From Paenibacillus phyllosphaerae (lineage in GTDB: Bacteria; Bacillota; Bacilli; Paenibacillales; Paenibacillaceae), in NCBI RefSeq assembly GCF_014192105.1, contig NZ_JACHXK010000035.1, forward strand, positions 2,501 to 40,539: 38,039 bases of DNA, read 5' to 3'. Of this stretch, positions 8,023 through 16,232 are shown in pieces. The notes beneath the pieces are model-generated. The model made no database searches. It was not told where the DNA came from and saw only the letters and a list, made by a program, of their open reading frames with translations. Both the position numbers and the translations under genes were made by a program. Every line of letters begins with the position of its first letter. The first letter of the stretch is position 1.

Positions 8023-8058
8023 CATCGTACGAGCTATGTATCGTTAAAAATGGTAAGG

Positions 8059-9147
8059 CTACTCCTGAATGACCACAACCGTCCCCGTCGGCACCTTATC
8101 ATACAGCCACTCCACGTCCTTCGTCTGCATGCGGATGCAGCCAAGGCTGACGTATTGGCCGATGGAGGACGGATTGTTCGTGCCATGAATGCCGTATTTG
8201 GTACCGTTCGTATGCGGTACGCTTAGCCCGAGCCAGCGGGTGCCGAGCGGATTCCGCGGATCGCCGCCGGGAATGTCTTTGGCGACATACCACGGGTTCT
8301 TCACCTTCGTCATGATGGTGAAGGTTCCTTTGGGCGTGAGTCCGTGCGTTTTGCCGCTGCCGATGGAGAAGGTCTTCATAGTTGTGGTGCCTTGCAAGAG
8401 ATAGAGCTTATTCTCGGACAAGTCGATCTTGATCTTGAGCGGCGGTTGCGCTGCTGGCTTAGTCGTCGTGGCGGGGGCAGACACCTTCGTTGTTGAAGAA
8501 GTCTGAACCGTACCCTGAGCGGTAGTCGTCAAAGCGCTCCCGGAGTAGAAAGGATTCGGAATCTGCAGTTTTTGACCGACCTTAAGCGCATTCCCTTGCG
8601 TGGCCAGATCGTTGTATTCCGCTATGTAGTTGGTATAGTCCTGGATATGAAAATATTTCACAGACAGTCCGTAGAGCGTCTCGCCTGCTAACACGACATG
8701 CTTCTTACTGCCGGAGGGCAACGGAATGGCCAGTTCCATTCCAACTCGCAGTCCCTTGCCCGCATCCGCGATATGGTTGTATTGCATAAGCGACTGGATA
8801 TAGCCGCTGCGCGTGAAATACCGGTTCGCAATGCCGTACAACGTATCGCCTTGTCCGACCGTATACGAGCCCAAGAATAATGGATCCGGCAAAATAAGGC
8901 TCGCGCCGGCTTTCAGTCCTTGCGCTGCAGTCAGCCCATTATACGACGCGATATTGGCGGCATTCCCGCTCATATAGTATCGCTGCGTGATGCCATATAA
9001 CGTGTCGCCCGGTTTGACCGTGTACGCCACGTTTATGTAATGCGTCGTTGCCCCTTGGCTTGCCGCACTCGTGCGATACGGCCAGACTCCCCCCGCTGCC
9101 AATGCCATGATCAATACCCATGCAGTCCATTTTACCCATCGTCTCAA
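8059..9147 (-). CDS. LysM-repeat L,D-transpeptidase (YkuD family)
   Basis: This is a secreted cell-wall enzyme that cross-links peptidoglycan or attaches proteins to it through a catalytic cysteine. An N-terminal membrane/signal segment (residues 7-28) is followed by three LysM domains (about 42-87, 95-142 and 150-197), which bind peptidoglycan. A Thr/Ala/Pro-rich linker (205-235) leads to the YkuD domain (about 240-361). The catalytic signature is complete: HGTN from H321 and SLGCIRM with C337 and R339. The start is TTG at 9145-9147, supported by AAGGTG nine bases upstream. Three LysM copies is more than the single LysM of B. subtilis YkuD. It is transcribed alone and ends in the hairpin at 7984-8022. 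Confidence 0.93.
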   Translation of the reverse strand: MRRWVKWTAWVLIMALAAGGVWPYRTSAASQGATTHYINVAYTVKPGDTLYGITQRYYMSGNAANIASYNGLTAAQGLKAGASLILPDPLFLGSYTVGQGDTLYGIANRYFTRSGYIQSLMQYNHIADAGKGLRVGMELAIPLPSGSKKHVVLAGETLYGLSVKYFHIQDYTNYIAEYNDLATQGNALKVGQKLQIPNPFYSGSALTTTAQGTVQTSSTTKVSAPATTTKPAAQPPLKIKIDLSENKLYLLQGTTTMKTFSIGSGKTHGLTPKGTFTIMTKVKNPWYVAKDIPGGDPRNPLGTRWLGLSVPHTNGTKYGIHGTNNPSSIGQYVSLGCIRMQTKDVEWLYDKVPTGTVVVIQE

Positions 9148-9463
9148 CGTCGATCACACCTTCTGTATATTAAGTTCGGCGCGGAGGATTCGGCGGGTTC
9201 TGACAAGATTCCTGCTTGGATGTGACTAATAGTAGCAAAATGAAGCGGAGGTCAGGGGTTTTAGAAGCGACTGGTAAGATAAGGTGAATCGGTGGTCTTG
9301 GTCGAGAGAACAAGAAACATTCGCATTCGGGATCATCCGATGGGCGGATAGAGGGAGAGATTCGCGATGCAGGCACACAGATAGGCAGAAGGTTCGTGCG
9401 ACTTCCTATATAGACGGGACAGAAAATGCGCTGGCGCTTCCCTTGGCCAACGCTCAATTCCTC
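9148..9463. other. Intergenic region, 316 bases, no gene recognised
   Basis: Open frames here lack ribosome binding sites and protein-like composition. It should contain the promoter of the L,D-transpeptidase gene; no convincing -35/-10 pair stands out. A GC-rich hairpin near the right end (9425-9455) probably terminates the neighbouring 95-aa gene. Confidence 0.4.
9425..9455 (-). terminator. Possible terminator of the 95-aa basic protein gene
   Basis: On the minus strand GCGTTGGC can pair with GCCAGCGC (one G-T pair, loop about ten bases), followed by ATTTTCT. It is about 10-20 bases after the stop. The U run is short. Confidence 0.5.
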
Positions 9464-9751
9464 TTACTTCCTTCTGAAGTGCTTCTCCCAGTGCTGCAAT
9501 TCTTGCTCTAACGTGGTCCGATAGAACCTGCGATGACGATCACGAACCCACTCCGCAATGACTTGCTGTCGCGTCGTATAGAAACGGTAATCGCAGATAT
9601 TCCAGGAGCAATACAGTTTGCGGAACGCGGCTCCGCTGGCTATATCGTCCTTGTACCGCCGTACAGCCTTGGCCGCTTTGCGTTTGGCCCAGATTGTTCC
9701 CGGCGTTGCGTGGTCGTTACAGACAGGTGACTTCTTGTAGCTTCTGCTCAT
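9464..9751 (-). CDS. Small basic hypothetical protein (95 aa)
   Basis: The protein begins MSRSYKKSPVCNDHATPG and is very rich in Arg, Lys, Trp and Tyr, so it is likely nucleic-acid-binding or RNA-associated (inference). The opening resembles the start of small ribosomal proteins such as S19, but the remainder does not match one. Two Cys in the middle (YCSWNIC) and one near the start could bind metal. The ATG at 9749-9751 has a perfect AAGGAGG nine bases upstream. A nine-codon open frame with its own strong binding site lies 25 bases upstream and may be a leader peptide. No function is assigned. Confidence 0.7.
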   Translation of the reverse strand: MSRSYKKSPVCNDHATPGTIWAKRKAAKAVRRYKDDIASGAAFRKLYCSWNICDYRFYTTRQQVIAEWVRDRHRRFYRTTLEQELQHWEKHFRRK

Positions 9752-9776
9752 CTTCTCTAACCTCCTTATAGGGAAG

Positions 9777-9806
9777 CTAGAGGCCGTCGAGCTTTTTCAG
9801 AAACAT
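9777..9806 (-). CDS. Possible nine-residue leader peptide (MFLKKLDGL)
   Basis: On the minus strand AAGGAGGTGC directly precedes ATG of a nine-codon frame ending in TAG. It lies just upstream of the 95-aa basic protein gene and its own strong ribosome binding site. A binding site this good with no other gene to serve suggests translation. It could be a regulatory leader peptide or chance. Confidence 0.35.
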   Translation of the reverse strand: MFLKKLDGL

Positions 9807-10100
9807 GCACCTCCTTCGTTCAATTACGCATGACTATCTATCCTATTAACGCCAACTTGGCTAAAAAGTTACGGGAGCGCTAAATGTACGAACGGTCCCG
9901 CCTATCGCTCGCTTAGCCATTTACCATCCGCTTGAACTGCTGCGATACGCATCTATAGAACGGTCGATGACAACTGCCCAACCGTGAACATGCACGCCTC
10001 TCTTCCGGCAAAGTTGAATCTGATTATTACCGCTACAATCAGTCGCATTTTAGGTATAATTGACTATATCGTTAGATGCATAGAGGGGTTGTCGTCATTT
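9807..10100. other. Divergent intergenic region
   Basis: The region separates the leftward basic-protein gene from the rightward transporter/HEAT/cNMP gene. Although the rightward reading frame is open back to 9984, a consensus -10 for that gene lies inside the open stretch, so I treat it as upstream sequence. No other gene is seen. Confidence 0.5.
10032..10060 (+). promoter_or_regulatory. Probable promoter of the transporter/HEAT/cNMP gene
   Basis: A perfect -10 TATAAT at 10055-10060 is preceded after 17 bases by a weak -35 (GCTACA, 10032-10037). It is 41 bases upstream of the ATG at 10101, which supports that start over the upstream ATG. Confidence 0.6.
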
Positions 10101-13100
10101 ATGGGTGTTGGTCGGGTCATCGATCGGTTATTTCCTGCCTTCAAGACGGATCGGGATGAGTTCGTGAAGGTCATGCTGTTGTTCGGTTATTTGTTCTGCG
10201 TGGTGTCGGCGTCGACGATCGGGAAGACGGGGGCGGATGCGCTGTTCCTGAGCCGCTTCGATAATACGGCGCTATCGTTTATGTATTTGCCTCAGGCGCT
10301 CATTATGATCCTGACGGGCGTGCTCTTCCAGCGCTACGCTTCCCGTGTTCGGCTAGAGCGTCTCTTGGTGCTACTCATTCCGATCATCGCCGGCGTGGTG
10401 CTGTTATCCCGATTCGGTATCGGCATGGACCTGCGTTGGGTGTTCCCCACCATCTATATCGGGTACGACGTATTCAACTTCCTCATGATCGTCTGCTTCT
10501 GGCAGTTTGCCACGTCGGTGATGGATCAGCGCAAGGCCAAAAAGATGATCGGCCTCGTCGGCAGCGGCGGCATTGCCGGCGGGATCGTGAGCGGCTTCGG
10601 TCTGAAGGCGTTCGTCCCGCTGCTTGGCACGGCCAATCTGATCTACGTGTACGCCGCGCTTCAGCTGATCGCGCTTGGATTCGTGATCGTCCTCATTCGT
10701 CGGTTCCCGCAGCAAGCGGAGTCTAAAGGCGTGAAGGCCGGCCCTTCCGGCAAAACAAGCAAAGAAGGCAATAAGGGACTCTTCAAGCACGTTCCTCATC
10801 TCAAATACGTCGCCATTCTGGCCGCTGCGCTCGTCTTCTCGCTGCAGCTGATCGACTACCAATTCAAGGTCATTCTTCGGGAGAGCCTGCAAAATGACGC
10901 GCTCGCCGGATTCATGGGGACCTTCCACGGCGTATCCGGTATTGTCGCGCTGGTCGTTCAGCTGTTCGTCTCGAGCTGGGTCATTACCCGTTACGGCGTC
11001 ATGACCGCTCTCTTGGTCTTCCCGGTGGTGCTGTTCGCAGGCAGCCTCGGCGTCCTGATGCTGCCCGTCCTGGCGATGGCCGTCTCCGTGAAAGGCAGCG
11101 ACAAGGTGGTGGGCGACACGATCTACTCGTCCGTCAGCCAGCTCATCATGTTCCCGGTCCCGCCGGAATACCGCACCAAGGCCAAAAGCTTCCTGGACGG
11201 CATTGCCCGCAACGGCGCCAAAGGCTTGGCGGCGATCTGCCTGCTCGCCGCTTCGCAGCTGCTGGCCCCGCAACAGCTTAGTTATGTGGTCATTCCGCTG
11301 CTGGGCGTCGCGATCTTCGCCGCGATCAAGCTCAAGAAGGCCTACCTGCAGACGCTGATGGCTACGCTGCAATCGGGCAAATCGAACTTCGAGCGGGCCG
11401 AACTCAACTTGATGGATCCGGCGAGCCGCAGCCTGTTGACCGACGCGCTGGTGAGCGAGGATCGGCAGCAGGCGCTGTATGCTTTTTATATTCTTAGGGA
11501 TGTGGAAGGCTTCGAGTTTACGCCATACTTAAAGCCGCTGCTGCAGCATTCGGATCCGAAGGTGCGCATGGAGGCCCTCGCATTCATCGAACAGACGGTG
11601 CCCCCAGGATTCGAGGAGCAGTTGATTGCCCTTTGCCATAAGCAAGATTCGCAGGTGCGGGCCAAAGCCGTTATTGCGCTTGCCGCTTATGGGCAAGAAG
11701 CGTATTTGGACGACATTACGGCACTTCTAGAGGAACAAGAGCCTCAAATTCAAGCCGCTGCGATCGCGGGACTCGTGAAATATTACGGTATCGAAGGGAT
11801 GTTCCGATCGGTCGGCAAGCTGAAACAGCTCATCGACAGTACGCAGGATGAGCATCGCGTCGCCGTCGCTGCCTTGTTCGGGCAGATCGGCGTGCGCAGT
11901 TTCTACAAGCCGCTCGTCGCGCTCCTCAAGGACCCATCGGTAGCCGTTCGTAGTCGTGCGCTTGAATCCGCGCAGGCATTGGCTGTCCCTGCCTTGATCC
12001 CGCCTATCGTGGCAGGCCTGCGGGATTATGAGACAAGACGGTATGCCGTTCGCGCGCTTGCTGCCTATGAGGAAGAGGAGATTATCCCGGTACTTCGCGA
12101 GGCGTTGGGTAGCGAGAACAACGGACTCGCCCCGCACATCCCTGCCGTCTGCGAGAAAGTCGGGACGCAGCAAGCTTGCGACCTGCTGCTGGAAGGCTAT
12201 GGGGCGGCAAGCTACGAGCTGCGCGACCGGATGCTGGAATCGTTGACCCGCATGGTGAAGAAATCGGCGCTTACTGTCCGGCCAAAAGCGGTGGAGCAGC
12301 TCATCGAAGCGGAGCTGGAATTGTATCGCCAGTTTGCTATCCACGGCTCCCCTTTCGTACAGATCGAAGGTTATGCGGATATTGCGATCATCGTGGAGCA
12401 GCTGCGCACGGCGGTCAGCCGGCGGGTGTTCCAGCTGTTAGGCCTGCTCTATGAGGCGGGCACGATTCAAGCCGTCTACACGAACTGGTCGGAAGGCGAT
12501 GCCCGGCAGCAAGCCAATGCGGCCGAAGTTATCGATCAGACGGTTCAAGGGGCTCTTCGCGGCCAACTTGCCGCATTCATGGGTGCTGCGAGAAGCTTGA
12601 CCGGGAAAGCTGCCTCTCCTGCCGAAATGACCAACCACCTCGCATGGCTCTCGGCGCAAGGCGACGACTGGCTCAAGGAAGTCATCCGACATAAATTCGC
12701 GCTGGAGCAGGGAAAGGTATCCGAAGCCGATACCACGTTCGAACTATTGGATCGCGTCCACTTGCTGCAACGGGCGTCACTGTTCCAAGGACTGACGAGC
12801 AAAGAGCTGTCCAACATCGCGAAACGGCTGCAGCGTGTAGAAGCTGAGGCTGGTGCAAACATTCTTCAGGCAGGCGATCCCGGGGATTGGATGTATATTG
12901 TCGGCAGCGGCCGTGTCGGCGTATATCGCGAGGGACGGAAACTGAATGAATTGAGCAGCGGCGAGTGCGTAGGCGAGATGGCGCTGTTCAGCGAAGGCCG
13001 GCGGACGGCTACGATTCTAGCCGAGGAAGCAACGATCTTGTGGCGGCTCGACTCTGCCCCATTCTATGACCTTTTGTTCAACCATACGAGCATTGCTTTC

Positions 13101-13667
13101 GAGATGATGAAGCTGTTGTCGCGCAGGTTGCGTACCGTGCTGGCGCAAGGCGGATCACAGCAAAAGCCTGAGACTGATGCGGCAGTCGAAACTGCGGCGA
13201 ACGCTTCGACGAGCGATCCGAATCAGCTGGCGACCATGCAAGGCGTCGACGGATTGAGCCATGAGATGATCGTGCGCCGCATTCTGACGCTGCAAAATAT
13301 TGAGCTGTTCGCGCATTTGAAGCCGGAAGATTTCGTCTGGCTGGCGCAATCGATCGAGGAAGCGGAGTATGTTGCAGGGCAAGCGATCTGCCGCACGGGC
13401 GAGCATGGCGATACGATGTATGCGATCGTGAGCGGACAGGTGCGCGTGCATCGGGGATCCCATCCGATTGCGCTGCTGCAGGCGGGCGAATATTTCGGCG
13501 AGATGGCCGTCATCGACAGCGGCCCCCGCTCCGCGGACTGCACGGCGGACAGCGACGTCATCGCGCTTGCGCTGCACCGCGATCTAGTGCTGGCCTTCAG
13601 CTTCCAGAACATGAACGTGCTGAAGAGTATTTTGCGCGTATTGGCGGACCGGTTGAAAGGGATGTAA
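10101..13667 (+). CDS. Nucleotide-transporter-like / HEAT repeat / double cNMP-binding fusion
   Basis: The protein is 1188 residues. Residues about 20-420 form a polytopic membrane domain of roughly 12 segments resembling the Npt/ADP-ATP translocase (TLC) family. Residues about 440-780 are alpha-helical HEAT-type repeats. Two cyclic-nucleotide-binding domains follow at about 887-1010 and 1065-1188. Both keep the phosphate-binding cassette (GECVGEMALFSEGRRTA and GEYFGEMAVIDSGPRSA), including the arginine that holds the cyclic phosphate. The start at 10101 is preferred because the promoter lies within the upstream extension; GAGGGG is twelve bases upstream, a rather long spacing. The layout suggests a transporter or membrane sensor gated by a cyclic nucleotide through HEAT-repeat contacts. 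Transport of ATP/ADP is known only for the parasite and plastid members, so the substrate is open. Confidence 0.85.
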   Translation: MGVGRVIDRLFPAFKTDRDEFVKVMLLFGYLFCVVSASTIGKTGADALFLSRFDNTALSFMYLPQALIMILTGVLFQRYASRVRLERLLVLLIPIIAGVVLLSRFGIGMDLRWVFPTIYIGYDVFNFLMIVCFWQFATSVMDQRKAKKMIGLVGSGGIAGGIVSGFGLKAFVPLLGTANLIYVYAALQLIALGFVIVLIRRFPQQAESKGVKAGPSGKTSKEGNKGLFKHVPHLKYVAILAAALVFSLQLIDYQFKVILRESLQNDALAGFMGTFHGVSGIVALVVQLFVSSWVITRYGVMTALLVFPVVLFAGSLGVLMLPVLAMAVSVKGSDKVVGDTIYSSVSQLIMFPVPPEYRTKAKSFLDGIARNGAKGLAAICLLAASQLLAPQQLSYVVIPLLGVAIFAAIKLKKAYLQTLMATLQSGKSNFERAELNLMDPASRSLLTDALVSEDRQQALYAFYILRDVEGFEFTPYLKPLLQHSDPKVRMEALAFIEQTVPPGFEEQLIALCHKQDSQVRAKAVIALAAYGQEAYLDDITALLEEQEPQIQAAAIAGLVKYYGIEGMFRSVGKLKQLIDSTQDEHRVAVAALFGQIGVRSFYKPLVALLKDPSVAVRSRALESAQALAVPALIPPIVAGLRDYETRRYAVRALAAYEEEEIIPVLREALGSENNGLAPHIPAVCEKVGTQQACDLLLEGYGAASYELRDRMLESLTRMVKKSALTVRPKAVEQLIEAELELYRQFAIHGSPFVQIEGYADIAIIVEQLRTAVSRRVFQLLGLLYEAGTIQAVYTNWSEGDARQQANAAEVIDQTVQGALRGQLAAFMGAARSLTGKAASPAEMTNHLAWLSAQGDDWLKEVIRHKFALEQGKVSEADTTFELLDRVHLLQRASLFQGLTSKELSNIAKRLQRVEAEAGANILQAGDPGDWMYIVGSGRVGVYREGRKLNELSSGECVGEMALFSEGRRTATILAEEATILWRLDSAPFYDLLFNHTSIAFEMMKLLSRRLRTVLAQGGSQQKPETDAAVETAANASTSDPNQLATMQGVDGLSHEMIVRRILTLQNIELFAHLKPEDFVWLAQSIEEAEYVAGQAICRTGEHGDTMYAIVSGQVRVHRGSHPIALLQAGEYFGEMAVIDSGPRSADCTADSDVIALALHRDLVLAFSFQNMNVLKSILRVLADRLKGM

Positions 13668-13671
13668 GGGA

Positions 13672-13702
13672 AAAAGCGTTGGCCTGGGGCCAACGCTTTT
13701 TT
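13672..13702. terminator. Bidirectional terminator between convergent genes
   Basis: AAAAAGCGTTGGCC pairs with GGCCAACGCTTTTT over a three-base loop. With A and T runs on both sides, it serves the rightward fusion gene and the leftward Uma2 gene. Confidence 0.9.
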
Positions 13703-13716
13703 GTATAAGGGCCTTG

Positions 13717-14298
13717 CTAAGGAAGGCTCAAGAAAATATCGTCGCTCAAATCAATGTGCAACTCGGGGTAAGTGTCGGAGATCAACGTATCATGCTCGGA
13801 GAAGTGACGGTAAAAGTAACCGTAGGTCCCGTCTTCTTGCAGCGATACGATCGTAACGCTTTTATTCTGAGCATCCACAATCCAATATTCTTGCACGCCG
13901 AATCGCTGATACAGGTCTTTCTTATAGTTGTAATCTTTGAATGCCGTACTTGGAGATAATACTTCGACGATCAAGGTTGGAGCGCCATGAATGCGTTCTT
14001 TCGTTATTTGACTCTTATTGCATATGACTGACAGATCCGGAATGACCACATGATCTGGCTCATCATAGTTGTAATCTTGGCTGAAAAACACATCAGTCGG
14101 GGCCGGAAAAACAACACATCCTTTTCCTTTGAAAAAAGCATTTAGCTTTAGCAGCAACTGCGTTGAGGCATATTGGTGATAGGTGGACGGTGGAGCTGCC
14201 TTATGATAGATGACACCATTAATCCACTCACAGTGCTCTTCTTGTCGGGACCATTCCTGGAAGGTACCTTTGTGTGGTTGCCGGCTTGGCAGCAGCAT
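13717..14298 (-). CDS. Uma2 family protein (DUF820, PD-(D/E)XK-like fold)
   Basis: This 193-residue protein has the hallmarks of the Uma2/DUF820 family: PDLSVICNKS, then IVEVLSPSTAFKDYNYKKDLY, then GVQEYWIVD. The family has a restriction-endonuclease-like core with D, E and K positions corresponding to PD, EV and K in these segments, but cleavage activity has not been shown for most members. The ATG at 14296-14298 is chosen because GAGGTG lies six bases upstream; the ATG and GTG just before it overlap that site. It is transcribed alone, convergent with the transporter/HEAT gene. Single family members of this kind are scattered in Firmicutes and cyanobacteria and their role is unknown. Confidence 0.88.
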   Translation of the reverse strand: MLLPSRQPHKGTFQEWSRQEEHCEWINGVIYHKAAPPSTYHQYASTQLLLKLNAFFKGKGCVVFPAPTDVFFSQDYNYDEPDHVVIPDLSVICNKSQITKERIHGAPTLIVEVLSPSTAFKDYNYKKDLYQRFGVQEYWIVDAQNKSVTIVSLQEDGTYGYFYRHFSEHDTLISDTYPELHIDLSDDIFLSLP

Positions 14299-14360
14299 GT
14301 TCATCACCTCATCCTAATTTTAACAAATGTCCTCCATATTCTCCAACCTGCCATCAAACT

Positions 14361-14389
14361 AAAAAAGCTCATGCATAGGCGCATGAACT
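14361..14389 (-). terminator. Terminator of the radical SAM gene
   Basis: On the minus strand AGTTCATGC pairs with GCATGAGCT (one wobble), six-base loop, followed by a T run. It lies about 20 bases after the stop of the radical SAM gene. Confidence 0.85.
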
Positions 14390-14410
14390 TTCATTGTATA
14401 CCTACCTCAA

Positions 14411-15286
14411 TCAAGCCCCGAACCGCTGCCGATACCCGCATCGGCGGCACAGTTCCTCAACGGCCTCGCGCCGGGAGAAGCCCTCGACTAAGTTAGTCGC
14501 CCGCTCGCCGCCGACGATGTCCGCGAACGAGGTCTCGTTCACGTTACCGAGGTTGATGACGCCTTCGCCGTCGAGGCAGCAAGGGACGACGGTGCCGTTC
14601 TCGAGGATCGCCGCCTGGGTGCGGAGCCCATGGCAGAAGCCCTTGCCTTCATCCTCGGGCGCGGTCATGCTCGGCCATTGGAACTCGTAGTCCTGGTTCA
14701 GGTAGACGCGGTTGGCGATCCGCACGCCGCTGCCAGGCGTAACTTTTTCTTCAATGAAGAAATCCAGGTCGAATTCGCGTTCGATCACTTCCAGCGTCTC
14801 GCGGTTGCGTTTGCGCTGCAGATTCGTCATGTTGTCCTGCGTCAGATTCCAGAGACGGAAGGAAAAAATGACATTGTTCTCTTCCGCTTCGCGAACGAAC
14901 GCCAGAATCTCGCGCAGATAGCCTTCGCGATCGGTCGAGCCTTCGTGCCCGTCGAAGCTGTGGAGCGAGAAGTTCATTTGGCGTAAAGCCGGCTTGCCGA
15001 GCAGCTTGTCCCGATTCTTCTTAATGAGCGTCCCGTTGGTCGTAATGTTGACCTTGAAGCCCTTGTCGTGCGCAATGTCGAGGAGTTCGTCGATCTTCGG
15101 ATGGAGCAGCGGCTCCCCTTTGACATGCAGATAGATGTAATCCGTGAAGGGCTTGATCTCGTCGAGTCTTCGCGCGAAGTCGTCGACTTTAATGAAGCTT
15201 TTGGCACGCTCGGTCGGCGGGCAGAAGCTGCAGGCGAGATTGCAGATGCTCGTAATTTCTATATAAACCTTCTTAAATGGCTTCAA
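14411..15286 (-). CDS. Radical SAM protein with SPASM-like C-terminus
   Basis: This 291-residue protein has the radical SAM iron-sulfur motif CNLACSFC (C15, C19, C22) at the very N-terminus, as in SPASM/twitch-type maturases. It has the usual following features: a GEP motif (VKGEPLLHP) and a TTNGT strand. Near the C-terminus more cysteines follow (FCHGL, VVPCCLDG, LCRRCGY), matching an auxiliary-cluster domain. The family acts in peptide, cofactor or carbohydrate modification by a 5'-deoxyadenosyl radical. There is no precursor peptide or partner gene next to it, so the substrate is unknown. The start is TTG at 15284-15286, placed by GGGGA seven bases upstream and by the family start. The gene is monocistronic. 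Confidence 0.92.
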   Translation of the reverse strand: MKPFKKVYIEITSICNLACSFCPPTERAKSFIKVDDFARRLDEIKPFTDYIYLHVKGEPLLHPKIDELLDIAHDKGFKVNITTNGTLIKKNRDKLLGKPALRQMNFSLHSFDGHEGSTDREGYLREILAFVREAEENNVIFSFRLWNLTQDNMTNLQRKRNRETLEVIEREFDLDFFIEEKVTPGSGVRIANRVYLNQDYEFQWPSMTAPEDEGKGFCHGLRTQAAILENGTVVPCCLDGEGVINLGNVNETSFADIVGGERATNLVEGFSRREAVEELCRRCGYRQRFGA

Positions 15287-15385
15287 CGTGTTATCCCCAT
15301 TCTAGCTCGTTATGATTCTATGATTATGTCTATCGTATCATAGAAGCGCGCCTTGGGGTAACGGTGCATTCTGGCGTCCCCTTGC

Positions 15386-16042
15386 TTACAGCGTCATCGC
15401 TTGCCCATACCTCGCCAAATACGCCTCTTTGGCCTTATAGTCCGGCATGATGCTGCCGACGAGCCGCCAGAACGAACGGTCGTGGTTCATATGCGTCAGA
15501 TGGCTAAGCTCATGCACGACGACGTAATCGATCACGTCTACCGGCGCCATCGCCAGCCGATAATTGAAGGTGAGCTTGCGGTCCGAGCTGCAGCTGCCCC
15601 ACTTGGTGACGGACTCGACGATGTCGAACGACTTGGCCTTCACCTTCATCTGAGCTTGGTAGATCTTGAGCCGCTCGGAGATGATTTGTTTGCAGTTGGC
15701 AAAATAAAACTTCTTCAGGCTCATCCGCAATTCGTCCTCGTCTCGCCCTTCCGTCTCGATCAGCTCATGGAGGGCATAGAATCGTCCGAGGTGCAGGAAC
15801 TTGCCCTCTTCCTGGTAATCATGGAGCTTGGGCACCTCGCGCGCCTTCGCCAACGCTTCCAACTGCTTCAGAATCGCGGCCCCATGATGTCTAACGGCGC
15901 TTGCGATCGTCTCTTCGCTCGTGCCGTTGGGGACTTTCACGATGACTTGGCCATTCGGCTCAATATGGATGGACAGTTTTTTTCGGCTGCCGTATTGGGT
16001 ATGAAAAGCAATGATTTGATTCTCGACTTCAATCTTCATCAT
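15386..16042 (-). CDS. YgjP-type M48-like metallopeptidase
   Basis: This 218-residue protein has the layout of the YgjP/DUF45 zinc metallopeptidase domain. An N-terminal beta region (RKKLSIHIEPNGQVIVKVP) is followed by a helical middle and the signature WGSCSS...LTFNYRLAMAP...IDYVVVHELSHL. The zinc motif HELSH has H177, E178 and H181, with a further histidine at HMNH. The protein is predicted cytosolic with no signal peptide. The natural substrate of this family is not established. The start could be either of two adjacent ATG codons (16037-16042); AGGA lies upstream. It is probably monocistronic, divergent from sstT. Confidence 0.92.
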   Translation of the reverse strand: MMKIEVENQIIAFHTQYGSRKKLSIHIEPNGQVIVKVPNGTSEETIASAVRHHGAAILKQLEALAKAREVPKLHDYQEEGKFLHLGRFYALHELIETEGRDEDELRMSLKKFYFANCKQIISERLKIYQAQMKVKAKSFDIVESVTKWGSCSSDRKLTFNYRLAMAPVDVIDYVVVHELSHLTHMNHDRSFWRLVGSIMPDYKAKEAYLARYGQAMTL

Positions 16043-16128
16043 AAAATCTCGTTCCTATCCGGTTTAGAGTCGTTTCTTAATGTTCTCCTTATGTTAATAA
16101 TCCATAAGTTGGTAACACTTTAGTTGTA

Positions 16129-16157
16129 TTGGTATATTTTCAATTTCATGATACACT
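16129..16157 (+). promoter_or_regulatory. Probable promoter of sstT
   Basis: TTGGTA (16129-16134), a 17-base spacer and TACACT (16152-16157) with an extended -10 TG one base before. It lies 76 bases upstream of the sstT ATG. Confidence 0.6.
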
Positions 16158-16232
16158 AGCCTTTACATCTTGCCACTTCACCGCAGCGCAGTGGCAGGGC
16201 TTAATTTCAATTCCATCATTCGGAGGTCAGTC

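Larger units (their letters stand above)
7773..8058. other. Intergenic region upstream of the helicase operon
   Basis: No credible gene is present. It contains the LexA-like box, a possible second minus-strand promoter (TTGCCA, 17 bases, CATAGA) nearer to the operon, and the terminator hairpin of the L,D-transpeptidase gene. Base composition is more AT-rich than the flanking genes. Confidence 0.5.

Noticed and set aside
9170..9457. A 95-codon minus-strand frame
   Set aside because: Pro/Ser/Arg-rich low-complexity translation without a ribosome binding site; overlaps promoter and terminator sequences.
9984..10100. N-terminal extension of the transporter fusion (39 more codons)
   Set aside because: A consensus -10 element lies inside it and the upstream ATG has no binding site.
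10404..11372. A 322-codon antisense frame within the transporter/HEAT/cNMP gene
   Set aside because: It is a shadow of the real gene's codon bias, very rich in Asp, Glu, His, Gln and Arg, with no start signals.
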